Part shown: in pieces, positions 1 to 7,703 of the stretch
Position numbering within the stretch: the stretch's first letter is position 1
How the letters are laid out: every line of letters starts with the position of its first letter
DNA from: a candidate division WOR-3 bacterium
GTDB taxonomy: Bacteria > SDB-A
Reading direction: 5' to 3'
Assembly (NCBI GenBank): GCA_016926475.1
Contig: JAFGON010000061.1
Location: 1-11,728, forward strand
DNA: 11,728 nucleotides
Program-made: the position numbers and the translations under genes
Notes under the pieces: generated by a model
Seen by the model: the letters and a program-made list of their open reading frames with translations, nothing else
What the model was told of the DNA's origin: nothing
The model's database searches: none

Positions 1-913
1 AATTTTTTTCATCTTTCAATTTTATCTCATTAAACGAATTTAATCCATGCTTCAGGCAGTATTTTTTTAGCCCGTCGAAAATAACTTTTGGAGAATCCGG
101 ATCGGAAAACAAAGCTGTGCCCACGGATATCGCGTCTGCTCCGGCCAAAAAAAACTCTACGGCGTCTTTGTAATCAACTATTCCGCCTCCGCCTATTATC
201 GGAAGTGAGGTCAACTTCCGCAGGGAGTAAACCGCGAAAAGAGCGAGCGGTTTTATAGCCGGTCCGCTCAAACCGCCGGTTTTGTTGCCAAGAGCAAACC
301 TCCTTTTGGCGGCGTCAAACACAAGAGCGGGATAGGTATTGACAAAAGAGAACGCGTCAACGCCGATTTTTTCAGCCTCGACAGCTATAGTTTCCCATGC
401 GTCTCCGTGCGGGGACAATTTCAGTATCAAAGGTTTTTCGGTAGCTTTTCTGACGGATTCGACGAGCTTTTGAGCGGAAAGGGGGTCTTTTCCGAAACTA
501 ATTCCGCCCTTTTTGACGTTCGGACAGCTTATGTTCACTTCAAAACCAGAGATATTTCCGAACTCCGACAGGGCTTTTATCACTCCCACGTAATCTTCGA
601 TTTCCTCGCCAGCTACGTTTATGACTATCTTCGCGGGAAAATTTTCAAGACTCGGCATTATTTCTTTAATAAAAACTTCAAGTCCCGGGTTGGCAAGTCC
701 TATTGAATTTATAAGTCCTTGTGCTGAGAAAGCGAGTCTTGGAGGGGGGTTGCCAGAACGGGGATTGATTGTGACTGCTTTCGTCACCACAGCACCCACA
801 AAAGAAAAATCCGTCAAACCCAGAAGTTCGATTCCGTTCCCTGCTGTTCCAGATGCGAGAAAAACAGGAGGTTTGAAATCTACTCCTTTCAACTTGAAAA
901 TCTGTTCGATCAA
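1..913 (-). CDS. pyrD: Dihydroorotate dehydrogenase class 1B, catalytic subunit (C-terminus cut by window edge)
   Basis: The catalytic subunit oxidises dihydroorotate to orotate on FMN in de novo pyrimidine synthesis, passing electrons to PyrK and then NAD+. Read by eye on the minus strand: 304 codons are open to the window edge, close to the usual 300-310 aa, so only a few residues are missing. Visible motifs are a TKAVT near residue 44, NPPPR at 55-59, the catalytic-base segment NISCPNVKKGG with Cys130 (Cys marks class 1; the PyrK partner makes it 1B), LKLSP at 164-168, GLSGPAIKP at 214-222, the FMN-phosphate loop GGGGI at 241-245 and SVGTA at 263-267. I chose a TTG start at 913-911: it overlaps the pyrK stop (TTGA), has AGAGGA six bases upstream, and gives the expected N-terminus MIEQIFKLKGVDFKPPV. 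There is no in-frame ATG near the N-terminus. Last visible gene of the minus operon. Confidence 0.95.
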   Translation of the reverse strand, partial: MIEQIFKLKGVDFKPPVFLASGTAGNGIELLGLTDFSFVGAVVTKAVTINPRSGNPPPRLAFSAQGLINSIGLANPGLEVFIKEIMPSLENFPAKIVINVAGEEIEDYVGVIKALSEFGNISGFEVNISCPNVKKGGISFGKDPLSAQKLVESVRKATEKPLILKLSPHGDAWETIAVEAEKIGVDAFSFVNTYPALVFDAAKRRFALGNKTGGLSGPAIKPLALFAVYSLRKLTSLPIIGGGGIVDYKDAVEFFLAGADAISVGTALFSDPDSPKVIFDGLKKYCLKHGLNSFNEIKLKDEKN

Positions 914-1632
914 ACCAAATCCTCTAATTTGAAGACAGGTCCATCGGAACAAACTTTTTTGGAGTTTTTAAGAAGGCTTGTTGTGCACCCTGCACATGCT
1001 CCTATACCGCAGACCATTAATGCTTCAAGGCAAAAAAAAGCGTTTTCAACTTTTTTGTCTCTGCAGATCTGAACTACTTTTCTCAGCATCGCTTCAGGTC
1101 CGCACGCGAAAACCGCTTCACCCTGTTCGTAAAACTTTTCGAAGTAGTCCGTGACGACTCCCTTTTCACCCAAGCTCCCATCCTCCGTTACGACATAGGT
1201 CCTATCCGGTGGCAAGCCGTAACCCGGAGACGAATTGACATTTCTCGCGCCGACAAGGTATCTTGTTTTCAAAGAAGTCTTTTCGAACACCGCCAGGGGA
1301 GCTGACCCTATTCCTCCACCTAGAGCGAAAATCGCCTTGACATCTTGAACTTTGAAACCGTTTCCGAGTGGGCCAGTCAAATCAGCTTTCTGACCGACTT
1401 GCATGTCTGTCAAGGATTTTGTGAAACCGCCTTTTCTCTCGACGAGAAAATCCACACTTTCACCCGAAAATGTGTGAACCGAAAAAGGGTGACGGAATTC
1501 GAAACCTTCACTGATTTTCACCATAAAAAAATGACCAGGAATCAGTTCCAAAGAATTTTGAAATTCAAACGAAAGATGCCAGATTCTTTCTGCGACCCTG
1601 TCATTCTTCTTGAGTCGTGCTCGTATCCGCAT
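910..1632 (-). CDS. pyrK: Dihydroorotate dehydrogenase class 1B, electron-transfer subunit
   Basis: FAD and 2Fe-2S subunit that links PyrD's FMN to NAD+, cytoplasmic, in the PyrD2K2 complex. The 240 aa (normal is about 230-260) show the ferredoxin-reductase layout: a beta-barrel FAD domain with RHPFSV at 47-52, the NAD-binding glycine loop GGGIGSAPL at 105-113, ACGPEAML at 176-183, and a C-terminal cluster motif with Cys208, Cys213, Cys216 and Cys228 in the spacing CGIGACAGC...VC. This terminal cysteine motif is diagnostic of PyrK. The ATG start overlaps the upstream TPR lipoprotein gene by 32 bp. No strong ribosome binding site precedes it, so translation is probably coupled, or the real start lies slightly downstream; the family N-terminus aligns well with the chosen start. 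The downstream pyrD overlaps by 4 bp. Confidence 0.95.
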   Translation of the reverse strand: MRIRARLKKNDRVAERIWHLSFEFQNSLELIPGHFFMVKISEGFEFRHPFSVHTFSGESVDFLVERKGGFTKSLTDMQVGQKADLTGPLGNGFKVQDVKAIFALGGGIGSAPLAVFEKTSLKTRYLVGARNVNSSPGYGLPPDRTYVVTEDGSLGEKGVVTDYFEKFYEQGEAVFACGPEAMLRKVVQICRDKKVENAFFCLEALMVCGIGACAGCTTSLLKNSKKVCSDGPVFKLEDLV

Positions 1633-2983
1633 ACAAAAGTTTGTTATACGCGTATTGGGAATATTCGGTTGACGGAAACAACTCTATTACGAGTCTGAAT
1701 ATCGAATCCGCTTTGACATTTTCACCCTTGTCGCCGAGAATGTTGGCGTACAGGAGAAGGGCTTTCGGGTAATATTCGGATTCGGAATAATTGTCAATGA
1801 CTTGCAGAAGTTTTTGCTCCCCCAGGACTGTGTTTTTAAGTTCGAATGTGTAGAGTTCGGCGAGAAGAAATTCAATGGTGTCTCTTCCCTGGAAGGACAT
1901 TGTTTCAACCTGCGACTCGTAGATGAAAATCCTGTCGAGAGAAGCCGCCCTTCTCATAGCCATGGCGGCGGTGATATCGTCGGGGTTGGACATTCGCGAT
2001 TCATCGAAGAATTCTTTTGCTTTTTTGAAGTCGGAAAGGTTTTCTTCGTAAATCTCTCCAGCAAGGTAGAGAGCTTTTGCGGCTTCAGTAGTTCGGGGGT
2101 AAGTTTTGACAATCTCATCGCAAATGGACAACGCTTCCTGAAAGTTATTTTTCTCCCTCAGACAATGAGCAATTTCTATAGCGACTTCGGCGTCTTTTGT
2201 CCCGGGACCCATCTTTGCCCTGAGGGCGCGAAGTACATCTATTGCCTCGTCGAGCCTGCCCAAATATCTCAGGGCCTGCGCGAATCTGAGGTTCGTCTTA
2301 AGGTAGAGAGAAAAATTCTTCTCATCTACGACTTCGTGAATTTCTTCCTGCAGGTCGAGAAGATTTATCCAGTCTTCGTTCTGAAAATATATCTCGGACT
2401 CTTCGAGTAAAACGAGAATGTAAAAAGAACTTCTAGTAAACTTTTCCTTGAACTCGCCGATCTTGCTCAGAGCGATGTTGTACTCTTCGGAAAGAACATA
2501 CACCTTGATTTCATTAAAAAGAGCTTCCGGCATCACTCCTTTATCTTCTGTCATATAAGCTTTGACAAACTGCCCGAGGGCGATTTCATATTCGCCTTTA
2601 AGGGTGTATGCAACGCCTGAATTCAAGTAAGCTCTCGGGGTAAAAGGGCTTGCCGGATAATACTGGTAGATCTCCTCGAATTTCTTGATTGCCAGCTGGT
2701 ATTCGCCTTTCAAAAGAAACGAATTCCCCATCATGAAAAGCGCGTCATCCACAAAAGGGCTCGAAGAATAGTATTTAACTATTTTCCCGCACCTTATAAT
2801 CGCCGAATCTAGTTCGATTATCCCCACCAACAAAGTATCCCTGCCGGCAAGAGCGGCTTCTCTGCGCATTTTCAGAGCCGTGTTGTAGTATTTTTTCGCG
2901 TTGTAGTATGTGTTAAAATAAGCCCTGTATCCGCAGGAAAACATAAGCGCTGAAAGAAGCAGGACAAACGGGAAGTTTTTTAT
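1601..2983 (-). CDS. TPR lipoprotein (outer-membrane-type), probable non-AUG start
   Basis: Predicted lipid-anchored periplasmic TPR protein of about 460 aa. The body is a chain of TPR or TPR-like helical hairpins: the motif GEYQLAIKKFEEIYQYYPASPF recurs in variants such as KGEYEIALGQF, NNFQEALSICDEIVKTYP and SEYYPKALLLYANIL. These resemble the BamD/YbgF/outer-membrane-lipoprotein TPR class; such repeats bind proteins. The first ATG in frame (2944) gives MFSCGYRAYF, with the lipid-acceptor Cys at residue 4 and no signal peptide. The open frame continues upstream as (ATA)KNFPFVLLLSALMFSC, a good lipoprotein signal. I therefore place the start at ATA 2983-2981, which overlaps the previous gene's TAA stop in the ATAA pattern, with AAGGA just upstream. 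ATT at 2995 is an alternative start. The CGYRAYFNTYYNAKKYY opening recalls TPR lipoproteins of FCB bacteria. The 3' end overlaps pyrK by 32 bp. The exact function is not recognised. Confidence 0.8.
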   Translation of the reverse strand: MKNFPFVLLLSALMFSCGYRAYFNTYYNAKKYYNTALKMRREAALAGRDTLLVGIIELDSAIIRCGKIVKYYSSSPFVDDALFMMGNSFLLKGEYQLAIKKFEEIYQYYPASPFTPRAYLNSGVAYTLKGEYEIALGQFVKAYMTEDKGVMPEALFNEIKVYVLSEEYNIALSKIGEFKEKFTRSSFYILVLLEESEIYFQNEDWINLLDLQEEIHEVVDEKNFSLYLKTNLRFAQALRYLGRLDEAIDVLRALRAKMGPGTKDAEVAIEIAHCLREKNNFQEALSICDEIVKTYPRTTEAAKALYLAGEIYEENLSDFKKAKEFFDESRMSNPDDITAAMAMRRAASLDRIFIYESQVETMSFQGRDTIEFLLAELYTFELKNTVLGEQKLLQVIDNYSESEYYPKALLLYANILGDKGENVKADSIFRLVIELFPSTEYSQYAYNKLLYADTSTTQEE

Positions 2984-4008
2984 TCTTTCCTTAATTCCAT
3001 TCCCCTTATAAAATCGAGTTTGGCGTTATCTCTGTCGCCCAGTTTCTCACCGCAAATCCCTCTGTTGGTGTAGGCGTCGGCGTAATACGGGTCTATTGCC
3101 AGCGCCCTCGTGAAAATATTTTTTGCCTCTGTATAGAAACCGCTCTCCATCAGAGTGACCCCATAGTTGTAATAGAGCCAGAAAGATGTGCTGTCGAAAG
3201 CAGTAGCTTCTGCAAAGCACTTCATAGCTTCCTGGTCATCGCCTACAAAAATTTTGAGAAGAGCGCAGTTGTAGAGAGTTGAAGATTTTACCTCGGGTGA
3301 CGTGTCTTCGAGGGCGTAGTCAAAATATGTCTCAATTTCACCACTGTTGAAGATAATCTCCTGTGAATCGAGGGACACCAGCATGGAAGTACCGAGCATG
3401 TAATATTCGGCGGGTTTCAAAGTCGGGTATTTCTTGAGGAAGTCGGTCACCTGGAGAAAATCGCCCGACCTGAAAAGAGCAAGAGAGAGATTGCTCCTCG
3501 CCTCTTCGTAAAGGCTGTCTGTCTGCAGGGCTTGCCTGAAATAAGCGGCGGCTTCCAGCAAACTGTCGCTATGGAGTTTTGAAACACCCGCCAGATTGAG
3601 GTAGTAAGGTTTTTCGGAAGAAAAGGATGCCGCTTTTTCGAAACATCTCGCGGCATCGTCGTATTTATTTTCTCTCAAAAATTGAAAACCGGCCCCGGAA
3701 TATACGTCTTGAAAAGAAACACCCATTTTTTCAGCTTCACAGACCGCTTCTTCTTCTTCTATTCCAAGGTAGAAAGCCGTGTCTGCCTGCAAAGCCGACT
3801 GGACGTTTTTACCACATCTGTGAAGGACAAGCGCGTATCTCAACCTCACCAAAGCGTCGGAGGGTTTCTTTTGAACTTCGTTCTCCATGACAGAAATAGC
3901 CTCGGGAAGTCTGTTTTCTTTGAGCAAACCGAGGCTTTTATCCCAGTAACCGGAAAAACTCATACAGCCGGCAATAAATATCAGTAAAATTGTATTGAGC
4001 TTTTTCAT
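2980..4008 (-). CDS. TPR lipoprotein, paralogue of its upstream neighbour
   Basis: 342-aa predicted lipoprotein: the N-terminus MKKLNTILLIFIAGC carries a canonical lipobox (I-A-G-C, Cys15), so it should be exported, lipidated and probably held at the outer membrane facing the periplasm. The mature part is TPR repeats, clearest at about 32-65, 108-165 (NKYDDAARCFEKAASF, then LLEAAAYFRQALQTD) and 275-340 (GFYTEAKNIFTRALAIDPYYADAYTNRG). The layout parallels the next gene upstream (4013-5098): an N-terminal TPR, then an 'LGIEEE...G' linker, then a helix ending in F-L-R-E-N-K-Y-D-D-A-A, matching L-G-E-K-K-Y-E-E-A-A there. I read the pair as an old tandem duplication. Only 4 bp separate it from the upstream stop. 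AGGA is about 18 bases from the ATG, so translation may be coupled. Its specific partner is unknown; a role in polysaccharide export is inferred from the operon only. Confidence 0.88.
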   Translation of the reverse strand: MKKLNTILLIFIAGCMSFSGYWDKSLGLLKENRLPEAISVMENEVQKKPSDALVRLRYALVLHRCGKNVQSALQADTAFYLGIEEEEAVCEAEKMGVSFQDVYSGAGFQFLRENKYDDAARCFEKAASFSSEKPYYLNLAGVSKLHSDSLLEAAAYFRQALQTDSLYEEARSNLSLALFRSGDFLQVTDFLKKYPTLKPAEYYMLGTSMLVSLDSQEIIFNSGEIETYFDYALEDTSPEVKSSTLYNCALLKIFVGDDQEAMKCFAEATAFDSTSFWLYYNYGVTLMESGFYTEAKNIFTRALAIDPYYADAYTNRGICGEKLGDRDNAKLDFIRGMELRKE

Positions 4009-4012
4009 ACCG

Positions 4013-5098
4013 TCAGTTCATCAATTCCTGAGCTCTTCTGAGGTCTTCCTGCGCCTTTTCCCTCATGCCGAGATTGTTGTAGCAGTCGGCTCTTAGGTTC
4101 AGGTATTTCGCGTCCTCCTTTATGTCGAGGGCGAGCGTCAACGCGTCGACGGCTTCCTGGTATTTTTCGAGCTTGTTGTAGCTCAAACCGAGGTTATAAA
4201 GAAGTTTATCTTTGTTTGGGTCCGCGTCGTCGATTCCTTCGAGCGCTTCGTTGATGACGGGGATAGCTTCTTCATACCTCTCTAAGTTGACCAGGCATAT
4301 CCCCCTGTAAAGTGCAATTTCACTTTTTCTCGAACTTGGATCAAGCTCAGCAGACTTCGCAAAAGCCTTTTCCGCCATGTCCATGTTTAAAGTTCTGCCC
4401 TCAATGTCTCCCTCGGATCCGAGTTTGTTGGCGTTTTGGATGTGGGAAAGCCCGAGATAGTAATTCAGGCTCGCAGAAGTGTCGAGGTGGACTCGCGCGC
4501 TCTGAAAGGTTGAAATCGCTTTCTCGTAGTCGTTGACTTCCGTCATGTAATAAATCCCGAGGTTTCTTATTGCGGGAAAATTGACGGGATCCATGGACAG
4601 AGCCAGATCGTAATACCTCATCATGGAATCAAATTGTTTTGTTTCTTTGAAAATCGAGCCCAGTATCGCGTATGGGGTCGCCGAATCCGGTTCCATCTGA
4701 ATGCTGTATTTCAGGTAAGAAGCGGCTTCTTCGTATTTTTTCTCGCCGAGGGACTGAACCCCTCCAGCCAGGAAAACTTGGTAAAAATTCCAGGCGTCTA
4801 TGCCTTCGCCTTTACCTCTTTTTGTTATTTCTTCAACGGCGAGGCCTCTTTGTACGGCTTTGTCGAGATAAGAGCAAGCCGTCGAATATTCCTGTTTTTC
4901 GACATAGGCAACACCTGTCCAATAATAAGGCTCTGGGTTGTTCGGCTCCATAGCTATAGCAGCTTCGCCTTCTCTTATCGCCTCGGGTATCCTCTTTTGC
5001 TGAAGATAAACCTTCAAAGCAGTCAATCCGCTGCTTTCGCAAGCAAAAGACCCCAAAACCAACACAGCCATGACCGCTCCCAATAATGCCTTTTTCAT
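4013..5098 (-). CDS. TPR lipoprotein
   Basis: 361-aa predicted lipoprotein. The N-terminus MKKALLGAVMAVLVLGSFAC is a signal peptide with Cys20 as lipid acceptor; the lipobox S-F-A-C is looser than the consensus but acceptable. The mature protein is TPR repeats throughout: about 35-65 (IPEAIREGEAAIAMEPNN), 68-85, 118-150 (KKYEEAASYLKYSIQMEPDS), 155-185, 190-222, 240-280 (NLERYEEAIPVINEAL) and 298-358 (EKYQEAVDALTLALDI, then MREKAQEDLRRAQEL). The P at the end of the B helix and the A/L/Y/A consensus positions are clear. A good ribosome binding site, AAAGGAG, sits five bases before the ATG. It follows the Wzc-like gene by 87 bp, the widest gap in this operon. A scaffold or adaptor role in the envelope is inferred; AlgK of alginate export is a known TPR lipoprotein in an analogous setting, but homology to it is not shown. 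Confidence 0.88.
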   Translation of the reverse strand: MKKALLGAVMAVLVLGSFACESSGLTALKVYLQQKRIPEAIREGEAAIAMEPNNPEPYYWTGVAYVEKQEYSTACSYLDKAVQRGLAVEEITKRGKGEGIDAWNFYQVFLAGGVQSLGEKKYEEAASYLKYSIQMEPDSATPYAILGSIFKETKQFDSMMRYYDLALSMDPVNFPAIRNLGIYYMTEVNDYEKAISTFQSARVHLDTSASLNYYLGLSHIQNANKLGSEGDIEGRTLNMDMAEKAFAKSAELDPSSRKSEIALYRGICLVNLERYEEAIPVINEALEGIDDADPNKDKLLYNLGLSYNKLEKYQEAVDALTLALDIKEDAKYLNLRADCYNNLGMREKAQEDLRRAQELMN

Positions 5099-5103
5099 AT
5101 AAT

Positions 5104-5110
5104 CTCCTTT
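5104..5110 (-). promoter_or_regulatory. Strong ribosome binding site of first TPR lipoprotein
   Basis: AAAGGAG on the minus strand, five bases from the ATG at 5098. It fixes that start and shows that the lipoprotein block can be translated independently of the Wzc-like gene upstream. Confidence 0.8.
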
Positions 5111-5147
5111 CCTTTGGACTCAATACTTTTTTCAAAATAAACATGTA

Positions 5148-5176
5148 AATATACCACAAGCCCTTCTTTCACTCCA
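5148..5176 (-). promoter_or_regulatory. Possible internal promoter for the lipoprotein/pyrKD block
   Basis: In the 87-bp gap, the minus strand carries TGG-TATATT (extended -10, 5156-5148) with TGGAGT 17 bases upstream as a weak -35 (5176-5171, 3 of 6 matches). The expected transcription start is near 5141, giving a leader of about 43 bases to the ATG at 5098. The hexamers are weak and the region is AT-rich, so this is only a candidate. Confidence 0.3.
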
Positions 5177-5185
5177 GAGCCGGTT

Positions 5186-7696
5186 TTAAAAAAAGAATTT
5201 CTTTATTTTTTGCATCAAGTTCTTTTTAGCAGAATCTACACCTTCACCATCGTGACCGTATTGATACTGGTAATAGTACCTGTAATAATATCCATACCCG
5301 TATTTTCCCGTCATGTCAACGCTGTTGAATACCGCCCCTTTTATCTCGGCTTCGATGTTGCGAAGCGATTTAATAGCCGCTTTTGCCGCTTCCCTATCCG
5401 TCTTTTCGGCTCTGACGACAAGTACCGTTCCTTCAGTTTTTTTAGACAGTATGACGGCGTCGGTGACGGCGAGTATCGGGGGGGAATCAAACACAATGAA
5501 GTCGAAATTTTCCAGGCCTTTCTCTATTAGAAAGTTCATTTTCTCCGAAGCAATGACCTCAGAGGGGTTAGGCGGAATAGTGCCGCATGGAATTAGGGAC
5601 AAATTTTCTACTTCGGTGGGTTTGAGCACCTCTTCAATTTTGGTTAATTCAAAAAGATAATCGACCAAACCCGGCGTTCTGTCTGCTGAAAAGACGTTGT
5701 GAAGAACCGGTCTTCTCATATCTGTGTCGACGAGAACTGTTTTTATGCCCTGCTGGGCGAAAGTCACGGCTATATTTGCGGCGGTTGTAGATTTCCCCTC
5801 TTTAGGCAGGGCGCTCGCGACTGTTATAGACCTGAGTTTTTTGTCTATGGAGCTGAACATCAGGTTTGTCCTTATCGTCCTGTAAGCTTCAGATACAGGA
5901 GACTTAGGAGAAACATGAACGACCAGGGAGTTTTGAATCGATTTTTCGGTTGACAAAACATTGTGGGAATCTGTACTTTTGGGTTCTGATATCGTTGGGA
6001 TCATTCCGAGAAGTTTTATTTTAAGGGAAGTCTCGATTTCGTCTGGGTATCTGAGTGTCGTGTCGAGCTTGTCCAGGACAAACGCCAAAGAAAAACCTAT
6101 GACAATGCCTATAAAACCCGCTATTATTACGTTTTTTTTCCTTTTTGAACTGATGGGTCTCATCGGAGTCATTGCGCTGTCGACAAGAGATATCTTACCG
6201 GCTTGCGTGGCTTCTGAGATTTTAGCCTCTTGCAGTTTTTGCAGGAGGAGAGTGTAAGTCTGCTTTTCGACTTCGACCATTCTATAGACTCTTTCAAATT
6301 CAGCTATTTCCGACGGAAGGCTGTCAAGTTCGGACTGGATTGTCAAAATCGTCCTGTTTAGCGCTTCGAACTTGGCTCTGTATGATGCGAGTTCCACCTC
6401 CGTAATGACATAGTCCTGGATTACGGAAGACCAAACAGGGTCTACAGGACCCGCTCCGTATGTCTCCATCATTGATTGAGTTTCCGAAGCTATCTGTCTT
6501 TTCAGATATTCAATCACCGAATCGAGATGCCTGACCGACGGATGGTTTTCTGTGTATTTCCCGAGAAGTTCGGATTTTTGTATTTCATAGTTGTTTATCT
6601 GCTCTTGTATGGAGCGAAGAGTAGGGTTCAGACTAAGTTCGGGTATGGTCTGTGACTGCCCGTACAAAGAAATGGCGCCTTCACCTTCGAGTTGTCTTTT
6701 CAAAGTGGAGATCTTTTCTTCTAAAACGCGGACTTCGACCATCGTGTTGACGCGCATTTTGATTAGTTCGGAGAGCTGCTGTTCAACTCTCGTCTTCTCG
6801 GTCTGGGCTGTCAGCCATCCGTATTTTTCCTGGAGGTTTTTAAGTTTTCTCTCCGCGTTTTCAAGACTGCTGCTTGTTATGAGAAGCTGGCTTTCTATGA
6901 ACTCCCTTACGTTTTTTGCGACCTGCCTGCCGCTTTGAATGTCGTATTCTACCATCGCTTCCGCGAAAGAGTTCGCGAGTTTTCTCGCTTCGACTGGATC
7001 TGGATGCCGGACTGTTATCATGAGCATGTTGGTCTCTTCGACGTTGGAGATGAAGACAAGTCCTCTCATCACGTTTGCCATCAGGTTGACGGGTATTAAA
7101 TGAACATGAACGGTTCCTGTGTCGCCCTCAGAGGCGTCGATACGAAAAGCGGCTTTATCCGTTTTCACCGTGTCACCCAAAGAAAAATCGCTTTCTGTCT
7201 CGGCGCCAGAGACGACATCAGTGCATTTAACAACCATACCTCCGTCGGGAGTAATTTTGATCGACAAAGATTCGGGCTGAACCACATCAAAAAGCCAAAA
7301 GATTTCTATTGAAACGCCTCCGGGGTTCTTAAAACCGGTCGTGTAATAGACGAAATTCTTGTTTAGTTTTCTGACGACCCTTTCTGCCACTGTCCTGGAA
7401 CTCAAAAGAGCTATTTTGTCGCTTATGGGGTTGACGTTGTAGTTGTAACCGGGAAACATGTTCCCCCACAACCCAATGTTTTCGGTGGCGGCAGACATTT
7501 CATAGTCAATTTTCAATGTCGCCGTGGCGCTGTAGACATCCATCGCGCCGGTCGCAGAATATATAGAAACCAAAAGGGACACGAAAAAAACGACGAATAT
7601 CAACCACCTGTATCTTATGGCAGATTTTACAATAGCGTTGTCGAACAAGTTCAATTGTTCTGAAGTGTTTTCAGAGTTCTCGTTGATTTCAGGCAT
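5186..7696 (-). CDS. Wzc-like polysaccharide co-polymerase with BY-type tyrosine autokinase
   Basis: Inner-membrane protein that controls polysaccharide chain length and export and autophosphorylates on tyrosines; cycling between phosphorylated and unphosphorylated oligomers is known to be needed for export in this family. The 836 aa (the family is about 700-800) contain TM1 at about 30-48, a Wzz domain at about 50-235, periplasmic coiled-coil stretches at about 255-340 and 360-410 and again at 430-490, a proline motif (P511, P514), TM2 at about 523-541, then the cytoplasmic kinase. Kinase motifs are all present: the oligomerisation signature E603-x2-R606-x2-R609, Walker A ALPKEGKST (629-637), Walker A' VLVDTDMRRP (654-663), Walker B FIVFDSPP (733-740), and a C-terminal tyrosine cluster with 10 Tyr in residues 799-813. 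The start has AAGGG close upstream, overlapping the previous stop. No partner phosphatase is visible in this window. Confidence 0.95.
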   Translation of the reverse strand: MPEINENSENTSEQLNLFDNAIVKSAIRYRWLIFVVFFVSLLVSIYSATGAMDVYSATATLKIDYEMSAATENIGLWGNMFPGYNYNVNPISDKIALLSSRTVAERVVRKLNKNFVYYTTGFKNPGGVSIEIFWLFDVVQPESLSIKITPDGGMVVKCTDVVSGAETESDFSLGDTVKTDKAAFRIDASEGDTGTVHVHLIPVNLMANVMRGLVFISNVEETNMLMITVRHPDPVEARKLANSFAEAMVEYDIQSGRQVAKNVREFIESQLLITSSSLENAERKLKNLQEKYGWLTAQTEKTRVEQQLSELIKMRVNTMVEVRVLEEKISTLKRQLEGEGAISLYGQSQTIPELSLNPTLRSIQEQINNYEIQKSELLGKYTENHPSVRHLDSVIEYLKRQIASETQSMMETYGAGPVDPVWSSVIQDYVITEVELASYRAKFEALNRTILTIQSELDSLPSEIAEFERVYRMVEVEKQTYTLLLQKLQEAKISEATQAGKISLVDSAMTPMRPISSKRKKNVIIAGFIGIVIGFSLAFVLDKLDTTLRYPDEIETSLKIKLLGMIPTISEPKSTDSHNVLSTEKSIQNSLVVHVSPKSPVSEAYRTIRTNLMFSSIDKKLRSITVASALPKEGKSTTAANIAVTFAQQGIKTVLVDTDMRRPVLHNVFSADRTPGLVDYLFELTKIEEVLKPTEVENLSLIPCGTIPPNPSEVIASEKMNFLIEKGLENFDFIVFDSPPILAVTDAVILSKKTEGTVLVVRAEKTDREAAKAAIKSLRNIEAEIKGAVFNSVDMTGKYGYGYYYRYYYQYQYGHDGEGVDSAKKNLMQKIKKFFF

Positions 7697-7703
7697 AAAT
7701 CCC

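Noticed and set aside
1802-2410. A 202-codon plus-strand open frame and several other 70-150 codon antisense frames across 400-7940
   Set aside because: They lie opposite strongly supported genes, have low-complexity or Phe/Arg-rich translations without domains, and lack ribosome binding sites. They are shadows of the real minus-strand genes.
5180-5215. AT-rich palindrome AAAGAAATTCTTT followed by T's at the end of the Wzc-like gene as a terminator
   Set aside because: The stem would be almost all A-T pairs and lies within the last codons and stop; too weak for an intrinsic terminator. The operon probably continues.
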